Source of the DNA: Haliclystus octoradiatus
Taxonomy: Eukaryota; Cnidaria; Staurozoa; Stauromedusae; Haliclystidae
Length of the DNA: 64,000 nt
NCBI GenBank assembly: GCA_916610825.1
Contig: OU744453.1
Span: forward strand, 8,035,845-8,099,844
Direction of reading: 5' to 3'
The position numbers and the translations under genes are program-made. This document shows positions 21,574 to 31,400 of the stretch, piece by piece (the first letter of the stretch is position 1; each line of letters opens with the position of its first letter). The notes under the pieces were generated by a model. That model saw only the letters and a program-made list of their open reading frames with translations. It searched no databases and was not told the origin of the DNA.

Positions 21574-24519
21574 TTACGAAAATACCTTGCAAAAAGATGA
21601 GAGTCTTGTCTCATCAAGACCCCTTTTAAAGGTAGAAAAACTGGCTGAGGTTACAAGTTTTTCTGATAGAGAATTCCACCAAGGTATTACTCTACAACAA
21701 AACTGGTACCGAACACAGTCAGTTTTAGCAATACATATTGATATTAATGTTAATGAATGTGACCTCAAGCAATATTTTGATGATTCAATTTTAAACAATT
21801 GATCAAATGGAACATCCGCAATTCCATGTAAAATTTTGTAAACAAGGGAAAGATCAGCTTTGATACGCCGAACTTCTAGCGATTCAATGTCTAATTTATT
21901 TAATCGATCTGTATAGTCAACATAATTGATATTTGCAAAACCGCAAACTCTACGGGTAAATGACCTTTGCACACTTTCAAGTAATTTGATGTCTTTAGCC
22001 AAATGCGGGCTCCAAACCGGGCTCGATGATTCCAATAAGGGCCTGACATATGTTTTAAGGGCAGACATAAGCAGGTATACATTTTTTGAAATGAAACATT
22101 TTAATATCAAGTAACTACGAGAATATGCTTTTGATACTATCATTGAACAATGTGCAAATGATTTGAGGTCCGATGTAAGTATAATACCAAGATCTTTGAT
22201 TTGTGACACTTGCTGCAGATCATTGTTGCATAAGGAATATATATTGCTTGATAATTTTAAGTTGCCAACAGATAACACGCTGCACTTGTTAAAAGCAATT
22301 CGTAGCTGCCATTTTTCAGCCCATGATGTAAAGTTGTTCAATGTTTTTATGAGGGGCATGGCATCGCTATCTTTCCTCCCATAATAGAACTTTGCATCGT
22401 CAGCAAACAACTTGACGTCACATCCATCGTGTAAGCAGCTAACTATATCGTTAATGTAGATAATGAATAAAATTGGTCCCAGGACTGATCCTTGGGGAAC
22501 TCCACTAGTAACAGGAAGAGTGTCAGATAATGAATTGCCAACGCACACCTTCTGAGTACGATTGGATAAAAAAGACGATATCCAAGTGAACATTTCAAAA
22601 CATATTCCATAGCTTTGTAGTTTTAATAATAGCTTTGAATGGCATACAGTATCGAAAGCTTTACTGAAGTCGATATATACGCTATCGAGTCTTTGTCGTT
22701 TATTTAGAGACTCACACCATTGGTTAATTGCTACTACCAATTGAGTGGTTGTTGATCTTTTGGCAAGAAAACCGTATTGTTTTTTTGAAATTAAATTGAA
22801 CTTAAATAAATACGACACCATGTCTTTAACAATTATTGACTCCATTACTTTACACATAATGCAAGTGAGGGAAATTGGTCGGTAGTTGGCGCGATTAGAA
22901 GAGCTACCTTTCTTAAATACTGGATTAATTATTGCTAATTTCCAAATTGATGGTAATATGCCAGTTTTCAAGGAAATTTCATACAAATAAGACAAAGGAG
23001 CTGCGATCTCTGCTGCAACAGACTTTAAAAAAATTGCAGGATAACCGTCAGGTGATCTAGATGATGATGTTGGAAGATCTTTAAGGGCATCGTGAACTCT
23101 ATCAGATGAAAACTCTGTAAAACAAAACGAGGTGTCATCACTGACCATACTTGGAAATGAAGGTAAATCATTATTGTCTTTCGTGAAAACACTTGCAAAG
23201 AAGTTATTTAATAAAGTCGCTTTTGTAAAATCATTTGAAGTAAATTTGTCGTCATCCCCCTTCAATGGAGGTATGGATGGCTTCGTTTGTAGTTTGTTGT
23301 TAACGAAAGAATAAAAACTTGAAAGAGAATTATTGCCTATTAATGATTGCTCCCGTTGTACTTGTAACTCTTTGACCAGCCTTTCGTATTGACGAGAAGT
23401 TGATCTAAATTCTGCTTTAGCAGTTGTTGAAGTCTTACTTTGACTATACAAAACTTTCTTTTTTAATGCAAGAGAACGGATAGATTTCGGGCGATTAGCT
23501 TTCCTTCTGTTAGAAAGTGATATAGGTACGTATTTTGAGATACAATTGTCCAAAATATCAGAAAATTTTGTCCATACAGATTCCACATTGTCCTCACAAC
23601 TACGAAAAAGAGCCTGCCAATCAATCGAAGATAAATAAATACGGATGCATTCATAATCCGCTTTCCAAAAGTTTAATCTCTTTGTAGAGGATTCTGATGT
23701 AAGATTTTGTGACGTCATAGGGGTAACAATTGCAAATTCAATACCATTGTGATCACAGCTGATACAAAAAGGTGGACCGACGTTGACTTCGAATATCTTA
23801 TCAGGATTAGAACATAGTACTAAATCTAGGATATTTTCTGACCTAGTAGGTTCATCGATAATTTGTGTTAGATTGTTTCTAACAACTGCATTAACAAATT
23901 CATCATGAGTTCTACCTCCATAGGATGCAGGAACTGACCAATCAATCATGTTAAAATTAAAATCGCCTGCAATGAAACATGGTAAGTTTGTAGATAAACA
24001 GCACTGGTCGATCACAGAGCAAAGGGACTGCGTTGAAGTAATCGAGGATGACGATAAAGGAGAATGGTAAATACAAACTGTACGGAAACGATAAGATAGA
24101 GATTCCACGTCAATGATGATATGCTCAATATTCGGTTCTGGAACTTCCAACTCAATTGAAGTAAATGAAATGGATTCTTTAATTAAAATAGCAACACCAC
24201 CACCTTTAGTACAGGTGTCCCTGTCTTTGCGGATGATAGTGTAATTGTTCCCATCAAGAATAAGTGAATCGGGGATTGACGATGAGAGCCAGGTTTCAGT
24301 GATATATATTAAATCATAGATGTTAGATTGTAAAAGTGAGTGGAAAATGGGTAATTTGTTCATCAAAGAACGGGCATTGAAATAATAACATTTTATGTTT
24401 GGCAGCTCTTTTGCTGATATTGTAAAGAGTTCATCATCATTAGTGTTAGACTTCGGATTTGCATCTCTATCTGAGATAGTCTTGCCTCGTTTAGGGTCAC
24501 TTGAGGCACCCGTCGGTCT
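21574..24519 (-). CDS. LINE ORF2: APE endonuclease plus reverse transcriptase
   Basis: 982 codons counted from the proposed frameshift site to the stop. The endonuclease comes first: CYYFNARSL (metal-binding Asn), ITETWL (Glu), KGGGVAI, GDFNF and SCDHNGI. A linker follows, then reverse transcriptase motifs: FKKGSSS/NYRPISL, QYGF, DSVYIDFSKAFDTV, SGVPQGSVLGP, FADDAK and the CSVLSVGN/LGI thumb region. The C-terminus has the VIPWWNSL motif common in this group. It nicks target DNA and copies the RNA there. The first in-frame ATG (24363-24361) lies downstream of the catalytic Asn, so initiation there would remove it; the frame is open back to a stop at 24562-24564, inside ORF1, with no other ATG. 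A -1 frameshift from ORF1 is therefore likely. Confidence 0.85.
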   Translation of the reverse strand, partial: RPTGASSDPKRGKTISDRDANPKSNTNDDELFTISAKELPNIKCYYFNARSLMNKLPIFHSLLQSNIYDLIYITETWLSSSIPDSLILDGNNYTIIRKDRDTCTKGGGVAILIKESISFTSIELEVPEPNIEHIIIDVESLSYRFRTVCIYHSPLSSSSITSTQSLCSVIDQCCLSTNLPCFIAGDFNFNMIDWSVPASYGGRTHDEFVNAVVRNNLTQIIDEPTRSENILDLVLCSNPDKIFEVNVGPPFCISCDHNGIEFAIVTPMTSQNLTSESSTKRLNFWKADYECIRIYLSSIDWQALFRSCEDNVESVWTKFSDILDNCISKYVPISLSNRRKANRPKSIRSLALKKKVLYSQSKTSTTAKAEFRSTSRQYERLVKELQVQREQSLIGNNSLSSFYSFVNNKLQTKPSIPPLKGDDDKFTSNDFTKATLLNNFFASVFTKDNNDLPSFPSMVSDDTSFCFTEFSSDRVHDALKDLPTSSSRSPDGYPAIFLKSVAAEIAAPLSYLYEISLKTGILPSIWKLAIINPVFKKGSSSNRANYRPISLTCIMCKVMESIIVKDMVSYLFKFNLISKKQYGFLAKRSTTTQLVVAINQWCESLNKRQRLDSVYIDFSKAFDTVCHSKLLLKLQSYGICFEMFTWISSFLSNRTQKVCVGNSLSDTLPVTSGVPQGSVLGPILFIIYINDIVSCLHDGCDVKLFADDAKFYYGRKDSDAMPLIKTLNNFTSWAEKWQLRIAFNKCSVLSVGNLKLSSNIYSLCNNDLQQVSQIKDLGIILTSDLKSFAHCSMIVSKAYSRSYLILKCFISKNVYLLMSALKTYVRPLLESSSPVWSPHLAKDIKLLESVQRSFTRRVCGFANINYVDYTDRLNKLDIESLEVRRIKADLSLVYKILHGIADVPFDQLFKIESSKYCLRSHSLTLISICIAKTDCVRYQFCCRVIPWWNSLSEKLVTSASFSTFKRGLDETRLSSFCKVFS

Positions 24520-25769
24520 AAAAAAGAGTAATTTGAAGTAGGAATGGGGTTTGACGGGTTGTTAGAACTAATATTGCTTTGATTAAGTAATGGCACATTG
24601 TTTGTAGCAGATTGCAGTAAATGCGTTGAAGAATAATTAGGATTAAAATTGTTAGATGATTGATGTGCTTGGTATACATGGTTCTCAGACACAAAGGGTC
24701 CTTGATTTAAAAAGGAGTAATTACCTGCTGTAGTATTTGTATTTGAGTTTGATTGTCGATTGGATTGTGGGGCAGTTTGCTGATTTATTGAATTGGTCGA
24801 AATTCCTTTGTCTTGATTAGATGATAATACTGTAGTATTGTTAAACGACAATTGTGGATTTGCTAAAGGTTGGCAAGATGGTATATGAAAGGAATTGAGA
24901 TCTGAAGTTGGGGATGGTAGATGATATTGATAGTTATTGTTCATAGATGAAGGGGGTGCATTAATGAAAGATGCACTTCCCTTCCTTTGAATCCTTCTAG
25001 TTCCCTTAAGATGGGGGTATTTACATTTAATGTTAAAACATTCTTTACTCTGAAAAGAGCCGGGACAAATAAATAGATGCAGAAGGGGACAGGTATCCTT
25101 ATTGTTGCACCCACCAGCGAACGCTCCATGCTTCAAATGACGGTAATATATCTTCGGATGGTAATTTGGGCAATCGCCACCTTTACGACCTGATATTCCA
25201 AATTTACATGTTTTGTCAACCTGTATGAGATCATCGCATATAATGGACCTTTGAACTTCGTTGCTAGTAACAACAGTATTTTCTTTGTCTTTGAGCAATG
25301 TTTGGATTTCGTTGCTGTTAGCAACTACTTCATCGCTTACACTACACCCACTCAACTCTACTGAAGGCGACAGACCGGCGTCGACATTGGATAATTGCTC
25401 AGGTAATGTTTCCGGAAATTCCGGTAGGCTTTGATTTAAATTGACGGCGGGAATTACAAGATGAGTTGTGCTATCACTTTCGCTATCAAGTTTGGATAAA
25501 ATCTCACGATTAAGCGTAAATAAATAAATACATAACTCCAGCAGGTCTCCCTTTTTAGCTTTTTTGTTCAGCTTTGTTCTTGACTTATCAATACTATTTT
25601 TCTCCAAAATTTCTATAAAACCCTTGTTCCATTCAATCATTTCAGCTTCTACTGTAGGGTAGCGAGCGTTCTGAATAAGCCTCACTGTCGCTTCTTGAAT
25701 GAAATTTACAGTAGGTAATGTTGTTTCAATTACTTGATCTCCAGTAGACGTTGAGTTGAAAGATGACAT
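24393..25769 (-). CDS. LINE ORF1 protein with CCCH-type zinc knuckles
   Basis: 458 residues. The N-terminal ~180 residues are charged and helical-looking. Residues about 185-260 hold a Cys/His-rich block: CKFGISGRKGGDCPNYH, CNNKDTCPLLH and CPGSFQSKECFNIKCKYPH, each ending Cys-x3-His. Then comes a long Asn/Ser/Gln-rich low-complexity stretch (about 265-425) and a short hydrophobic helical C-terminus. ORF1 proteins of this LINE group bind element RNA; CCCH fingers suit that role. Its 3' end overlaps the ORF2 frame by about 170 nt, with the slippery heptamer at codons Ser-Phe-Leu. Initiator ATG at 25769, preceded by an A-rich leader. Confidence 0.85.
   Translation of the reverse strand: MSSFNSTSTGDQVIETTLPTVNFIQEATVRLIQNARYPTVEAEMIEWNKGFIEILEKNSIDKSRTKLNKKAKKGDLLELCIYLFTLNREILSKLDSESDSTTHLVIPAVNLNQSLPEFPETLPEQLSNVDAGLSPSVELSGCSVSDEVVANSNEIQTLLKDKENTVVTSNEVQRSIICDDLIQVDKTCKFGISGRKGGDCPNYHPKIYYRHLKHGAFAGGCNNKDTCPLLHLFICPGSFQSKECFNIKCKYPHLKGTRRIQRKGSASFINAPPSSMNNNYQYHLPSPTSDLNSFHIPSCQPLANPQLSFNNTTVLSSNQDKGISTNSINQQTAPQSNRQSNSNTNTTAGNYSFLNQGPFVSENHVYQAHQSSNNFNPNYSSTHLLQSATNNVPLLNQSNISSNNPSNPIPTSNYSFLDRRVPQVTLNEARLSQIEMQIRSLTLMMMNSLQYQQKSCQT
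24467..24525 (-). promoter_or_regulatory. putative -1 ribosomal frameshift signal
   Basis: Minus strand: heptamer U UUU UUA at 24525-24519, in the ORF1 frame as (UC)U-UUU-UUA, matching X-XXY-YYZ. A 7-nt spacer follows. Then GGGU (24511-24508), GCCUC (24507-24503), AAGUG, ACCC (24497-24494), UAAAC, GAGGC (24488-24484): two interleaved complementary pairs, i.e. a possible H-type pseudoknot, though with almost no first loop. A perfect 5-bp hairpin CUAUC-UCA-GAUAG follows (24479-24467). A -1 shift enters ORF2 exactly. Confidence 0.7.
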
Positions 25770-26030
25770 GATAATACACTTATTGCTGGTTAATGCAAAC
25801 TTTTGAAGACGGAATTACTAATAAAATTAGGTCTAATAGGCCATAACAAACCATCAACGATCAGTTAATACGTATCAGAATTGTAGAAGTAGTAAATGAA
25901 AAACTTTGTTATTGCTTACTGTTTAATAAAACCATGGTAATAACGGACATAACATACTTTTCTTTTACGAAACCAGTTAAATTTTCAAATCACGCGCGGT
26001 CATCATACCAACGCCATCTTGAAACTCCCT

Positions 26031-26995
26031 GGGCTCCAAACCCAAAGTTATAATCGTATTTTCTATAAGGTGTAGTTATGTATGTAGTATGTAATGTATC
26101 TATTTCATTCGTCAATAAAAAGATTAGGGCAATGTAGGGCAATAACGCGTCATGATAAGTATGGGGGCCCCAACCGTTTGTCAACCCCTAATTTACAAAC
26201 ATTGTATATATTTTTCAGCCTCGTTCTGGTTTTTCTGTTACAGTGATCACTTTTGATTTATTTTTCTGTAATTCTATTATGTCACTGAGTGTGTTCTTCT
26301 TGATTGCGTACATTCTGTTATTTGTTGAACTATCGCTCAGTTGTTAGCCCTAAATGACATAGCCTCTTTCATGACGACCGTAACTAATTTCTATAAAATT
26401 GAGCACCTTGTGCCACTTCGATTTTTCTCAATTTTTGATATGTTGTTCAGCATAATATTCTACTCTATTTTCCATAAAAAAGCTTGTGTTGCAATTTGTC
26501 CTTCGTCAAATTTTAGATTGACTGGATTAAGATCCTTTCTCAGATCGAATCATTTTCGGTTGCACTATAAACGGAATTGGCTGGGATATAACTAATATGT
26601 CGAAAACTACGCGGGGAAGTGTATGTACTACATGTGTAACCAAAATATACCTTTCAAGTACGCCAATCTTTAGAAATTATTACATTGCTTTTGAACTCCT
26701 GGTTTCTTATACAGAGAACAATTATATACAGACGATACAAATGCATTTAATAATTTAATGGTACTAATAATAATATTGTATTTTTCCAGATTTTTTACAT
26801 AATTAAACTGCTTTATTTTAGAGATTTATACGACGAACGCGCCTTTATGAATGTATGTGTTATAAATAAAGGTCATGATAAGCAATAATTAGATTATATA
26901 ACGCTGAATCATGGAGATTCGCATAGCTAAGCATGATTAAATATATATTTATATATATTATAACATAATTACACTCCATAATACTAACAAACTTA
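26031..26995. other. no recognised feature
   Basis: May include the undetermined 5' end of the LINE. The short ORF at 26341-26595 has no family resemblance. Confidence 0.4.
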
Positions 26996-27695
26996 AGGGC
27001 CATTTACATTGCAGCAAAATAGGCACGGTACTCGTCAATTAACACATCAAAGGTGTGAAGGTGTCAAGTGTTTTTGAGCACGGGCCAAGGCGTCTCTTTA
27101 CAGTGGAATTCTGAGGTTTTGTAATAAAATCAGTAACATACTAAAGATTACCAAAGCTAGATAAGCACATTAAGCACATTTTGTTACGTATTTCTTTTGA
27201 AAATTAATGAATTTTGTGTAGTATAAGGTTTAATTATGCAAATTGTAACTACGAGTGCGGAGCGTAAATTTAGATGTGTATTTTGTCACAGAAATACTGA
27301 TCTGGCGTGGTAGCATGTTCAGGAGGTGAAAGACTAACCCAAATGTATTTGAATTTTGCTCAATGGAGATAGGAATGTAACAAAAATTTAACTATTGTAA
27401 TTGATGAAAAACATCGTGATTTTCGGTTCAACGGAATCCTTACAAGTTATTTAACATAATTGAATCTCAATTTATCGAATTTCACCTGTAAAACCATTAA
27501 ATAATGAGAAACCTATAATTCAGTTTGTAAGTTTTCAATCTCGGCCCGCGTAAAAATAGGCACTGGCGATCTTGAAAACAGCTTTTAATAAGCTGTGTAA
27601 ACCCTGGAAAAAAACAGCACGGGCCGCATTCTTGTTAACACCTCGGGTGTTAATTGGCGAGTACCGTGCCTTTTTGCTGCAGTGTAAATGGCCCT
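26996..27695. mobile_element. Harbinger-like non-autonomous element, TSD TTA
   Basis: Ends AGGGCCATTTACA(T/C)TGCAG, then a GGCACGGTACTCG block and AATTAACAC, mirrored at the right end. Flanked by TTA (26993-26995, 27696-27698). Internal sequence near 27530-27610 matches 1150-1215 and the right end matches 3780-3835, linking it to repeat C. No transposase. Confidence 0.75.
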
Positions 27696-28272
27696 TTATA
27701 CTCCATGTTCATTTTAATTAAAATGTAATACAGTTGAATATAAATCTTGTAGTAGTCTTGTACAGAAATAGGACTCGCTTGTAGGTAAATATCTTGCATT
27801 AAATTTTGAAACTGATTTCTCAAGACTGTACCAATGAACTGTCCAATTATCTATTTCACTTTCGATCAGTTCTACGCACGAAAAGTTGCTGCAAGTCCCA
27901 CCCATTGAAATACCTATAGGTAAAAGCCTCTTAATCTGTCTTTTGGTTTTGTTTAAATATTAAATATTAAAATTTAAATATTGTCCATCATTTTTCCACA
28001 GGCAATTACTTTACGTGTTTATAGCAAGTTAATTTAAAATTAAGATTTTAGAATGACTTTGTATAGCTTTGTGCTATTTATTTTATGTTTTTATTTTTTC
28101 AAGTTATATCTTAAATTTGTAGGCATATAAAGAATGCATAAAGACATTCATATTTGTGTTTTAAAATTACAATAGTTATAAATGCTGAGATATTTGGGAG
28201 TGTAATGAGTTCTTATTAGCTAGGCGACTGATGCAAACCAACAAGGAATAAATATTTTTTGATTTATTCATG
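27696..28272. other. 3' flank of the 28.3-kb exon, no recognised feature
   Basis: A/T-rich. The small minus ORF at 27714-27905 shows no family features. Confidence 0.4.
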
Positions 28273-28697
28273 TCAAACTTCATATTGTGCATAAACAAGG
28301 ACGCAGGTTTCTCCAACATTTGCTATTTCACTACTGTGATCATCATAATCTTCTGTATACCAAATTTCGTACTGTTTTCCTTTCTCAAATAGGAAGTTCT
28401 CAGTTGTAGAAATAAAAGGCATATAATTTTCAGCAGGTCTATCATAATCGTCGAAATCAACAGAATGAACAACTATGTTCCCTTTGGATGCTTCAGATAC
28501 CAGCACATAGATAGGTCTTAGGAATTGATAGTGACAACCAAATGCTGTGTAAGGATGACTTGGATAACATTGGATTCCACCGCTCTGATACCGCAAGGTC
28601 AATTTGTAATATCCACTTTCTAGATTGAAAAAAAATTTCCCAGGCTTGTCATCTCTACCAGCATAACATATTTGACTTGATTGGACCAGCAGAGGAG
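28273..28697 (-). CDS. last exon of PAN-type gene C: 4-Cys domain
   Basis: On the minus strand TTATAATTTCAG precedes 28697 and the exon reads in phase 1 to a stop at 28273, about 140 residues. It shares with 18522-18949 the four Cys (ICYAG, IQCYP, FGCHY, GETCVLVY), DDKPGKF, NLESGYY, RPIYVLVSEASKG, YEIWYTEDYDDH and the final VYAQ. Identity is only moderate (about 45% by eye). Upstream on the same strand, 8.4 kb away, lies PAN exon 1 at 37073-37384, the same order as gene B; I infer one gene but did not find its microexon. The family is not one I can name. Confidence 0.68.
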
Positions 28698-28812
28698 CTG
28701 AAATTATAGAACGAAAAATACTTTCGCAGTAAATATAGACTTTCATGCAACTCTGTATGAGGCAGAATAAGAACATCTACATAAGAATAGTTTACTACGT
28801 GCTATATCCAAC

Positions 28813-29085
28813 CCCGGGGGTAAATCCACTACGACGGCTATACGGGGACGTGCCACTTTTTGGGGGGTCATATTATAGCTGAGAAAAATTTTTTGGGAAT
28901 GAGATTTCATTTTTCTTTTGGGTATCCTATTTTTGACTTTTTCAAGAATTTTTGAAAAATTTTTGCTTTATTTTTGTGTATTTACTTAAAATCAATCAAC
29001 CTGCTAGAACTTTTTGGGTACATTATCTTTTTCCAAAGTGGCACCCCTCCGTCTTTGAAGAGCTGGAGTTACCCCCCCCCCCGGG
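28813..29085. mobile_element. hAT-type MITE, 273 bp, perfect 8-bp TSD
   Basis: Inverted ends (CCCGGGGGTAA at left, TTACCCCC...GGG at right, with GTGCCACTTT sub-terminal on both sides) flanked by TATCCAAC at 28805-28812 and 29086-29093. Same family as 91-416. It lies in the proposed intron just upstream of the last exon of gene C. Confidence 0.85.
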
Positions 29086-29154
29086 TATCCAACGTGCCTG
29101 TTTTGTAATTAACCTATGGCTTTTGTTTTAAATATCGAATGTGCATGCCATGCA

Positions 29155-29220
29155 TATAGATTCTTAATAAAATGGAAATCCAAAACTTATAGATTCTTAA
29201 TAAAATGGAAATCCAAAACT
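29155..29220. repeat. perfect tandem duplication, 2 x 33 bp
   Basis: The 33-bp unit beginning TATAGATTCTTAATAAAATG is repeated exactly, head to tail, with no substitutions, so it is recent or an assembly duplication. Confidence 0.85.
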
Positions 29221-29720
29221 TATAGAGTTTGTATTCTAAAAAACCTCTATGATCATAGTATGGTAAACGGAACTTGAATTGACTAGGGCGTATTTGAAAG
29301 AACCAATTTTACATTCTTACGGGTGATTATTTTCAGTTCATTAACGAAAAAGTTGAGAAAATATACCATTATAAAACCAAATATATCACATTTTGACATT
29401 TTGAGGTCTCTTGACTGTTAAGATGAATGAGTCTCAGTCTTGTGAGATTCTGCATCGTTTCATGCATACTTATATTTTTTTTACTTAAAATTAATGAAAG
29501 TCAACTACAAAATAATCCATATATTCCAGGCCCTTTCGTTGTTTTGAGTTTAGGTATACACGAGTAGTAAATGTAAAAAAAGATCAATACATACGTGATA
29601 ATTGAAAACCATAGTCAATCTAACAAGAAAAATAATTCAAACATTGAATCAATTCAATTAATCTATTTCAAGTCCGATCTATATAGTTAGGCAAAAACGA
29701 AAACGTTGATTAATCTTGTT

Positions 29721-30240
29721 AATCATCATCATCATCACCATCATCATTTATTCAGCACCCGATAAGCTTTTTTCACGGGACTGTACACATAATAAGTAAA
29801 ATATAATAACAGGCTATAATAAGCTATAGTAGAAAAAGAGAATTATATTCAGAGAGAATAGTATATATATAAATGAGTAAATATTAACTGAATGTGTTAT
29901 TGATGCATTTGATTATTGAGGAGATGCTTAAATTTGGCACCGTCACTAGTAGCCATCTTCATCACCGATACTAGACCATTCCACCTTCGAACACCGGCGT
30001 GTTTGAATGAATGTGGATGGCTTGGTTCAATGTAGATGTCTTTGTGGGAATACGAGTGTGTTCTTGTTGAATAAAGTTTTTTGAATAGATGGAGAAGCAC
30101 AGGAGGGCTATGTCAAATTCGATTTTCTGTGCGAAGACTAGCTGGTGAGATGTTATTCTGCCTGGCTAATACCCAACCAAATTGACTAAGCATGTCAGCG
30201 ACCCGTGTTCGATAATTACAGCGAAGAACATTCTTTTTCA
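29721..30240 (-). pseudogene. LINE 3' end with (ATG)n tail
   Basis: Minus strand: LGWVLARQNN and LFKKLYSTRTHSY then IEPSHPHSFKHAGVRRWN, the usual C-terminal motif region of reverse transcriptase ORFs of this group, ending with a stop at 29897. The plus-strand run of ATC repeats at 29722-29750 is the element's 3' tail. 5'-truncated copy. Confidence 0.65.
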
Positions 30241-30319
30241 ATGGAGCAAATTAATTGACTATTTTATTGAAAACTTATTCTCTTTCGCTTGAAAATGATA
30301 TGATATCATTATAAGTCAG

Positions 30320-31400
30320 CCAAATGGCTTGATGAGAAACTAAAACCACTCTCCATAAATGAGTATACAATAGAGGATATTTTTGCTTTTAGTGATTTTT
30401 GATAGCAGAACAACGCGTTCCTGTTAATACATTATTAGTGTCATCCGACGTAAAGTCTCTATTTACAAATGTTACCTTGGATGAGACGATTAATTTTATT
30501 GTTGAAAAGGCATTTACAGATAACTGGCTAAATGAGACATATAAACTAAACTTGAATGAAAAAGACCTACACGATTTACTTGTAATTAGTACAAAAAATC
30601 AGCTATTCAAGTTTAACCAGCAATGTATGAACAAGTTGACAGTGTGGCCATGGGGTGCCCTTGGGCCCTCTTCTGGCTAATGAATTCATGCGTCATATTG
30701 AAATGACGTTTTTGAATGAACACTCTTTACCACTATTTTATAGACGGTATGTAGATGACACTCTAGTTTTTCTTAATAGCAATACCGAGGCAGAAAGGTT
30801 TTTATTTATTTAAATAACATTCATCCATCCTTGCCCTTTACAATGGAATTGGAGAATAGTAAGCGATTGTCTTTTGTTGGAATATCAATTTTAAGGCTCG
30901 CAAAACAGTTTTGAAAGTAGCATTCTATGAGGAAAAACAAAATATTTTAAATCAACAAAGCGTAGTGTACCAATTTGAGTGTGGTTTGTGTGAAGCAAAC
31001 TATTTCGGTTTTACTTGTCGGCATCTACACGAACGCATTTAGAGCATGAAAGACAATCTTCTGCTGTTGGTCAATATTTAAAAATGCACACGGTTTCGCC
31101 CCTAAGGATATCGGTAATCAATTTTCCATTCTAGGCCGCTGCAAGAACAAATTTGATTGTTTTCTTTAGGGAACTGAAACTTTGCCTGTATGGACAACCT
31201 GATTCTACAAGATCAAAAATACTTTCGTGAATTTCATCCGCCAGGAAGCATTTTTATTATTATAGCTATGTATTATGTAGAAACTATAAATTAGGTTACT
31301 TTTTAACCTTGTATTTAACTTGAAAATGGGATCAGTTAAGAACCCGAAACGTTGTTCTTTATTAATAAATCTATTTGCTTTTAGCTATTTCGTCAAATAT
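30320..31400 (+). pseudogene. decayed Penelope-like reverse transcriptase and endonuclease
   Basis: Pieces in three frames, in the right order: SAKWLDEKLKPLSINEYTI (about 30320), LLVSSDVKSLFTNV (motif A, 30430), TKNQLFKFNQQ (30590), then shifted LANEFMRHIE, RRYVDDTLVFLN (catalytic YVDD, about 30745), KRLSFVGISIL, and a GIY-YIG start YQFECGLCEANYFG with CRHLHERI (about 30970-31040). Frameshifts and stops make it inactive. The end around 31325-31365 (GAACCCGAAACGTTGTTC then TTATTAATAAA) is typical of Penelope-like tails and may be a decayed hammerhead. Confidence 0.8.

Larger units (their letters stand above)
21390..26030 (-). mobile_element. near-complete CR1/L2-like LINE
   Basis: Minus strand order: untranslated leader, ORF1 (25769-24393), overlapping ORF2 (24519-21574), short 3' UTR, and a 3' tail of AAATG repeats (plus strand TTTCA repeats at about 21390-21410). 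Endonuclease type (APE), reverse transcriptase type and the short tandem 3' tail fit the Jockey/CR1/L2 group of non-LTR retrotransposons. The 5' end is not determined; a CAAGATGGCG block at 26012-26021 may be near it. Both ORFs look intact, suggesting a young copy. Related fragments are at 14440, 29721, 37533, 41080 and 42652. Confidence 0.85.

Noticed and set aside
24361..24393. ORF2 starting at the ATG (24363) or the ATG just after the ORF1 stop (TAAAATG)
   Set aside because: The ATG in TAAAATG is out of the ORF2 frame, and the in-frame ATG lies after the catalytic Asn of the endonuclease. Reinitiation there would give a defective protein.
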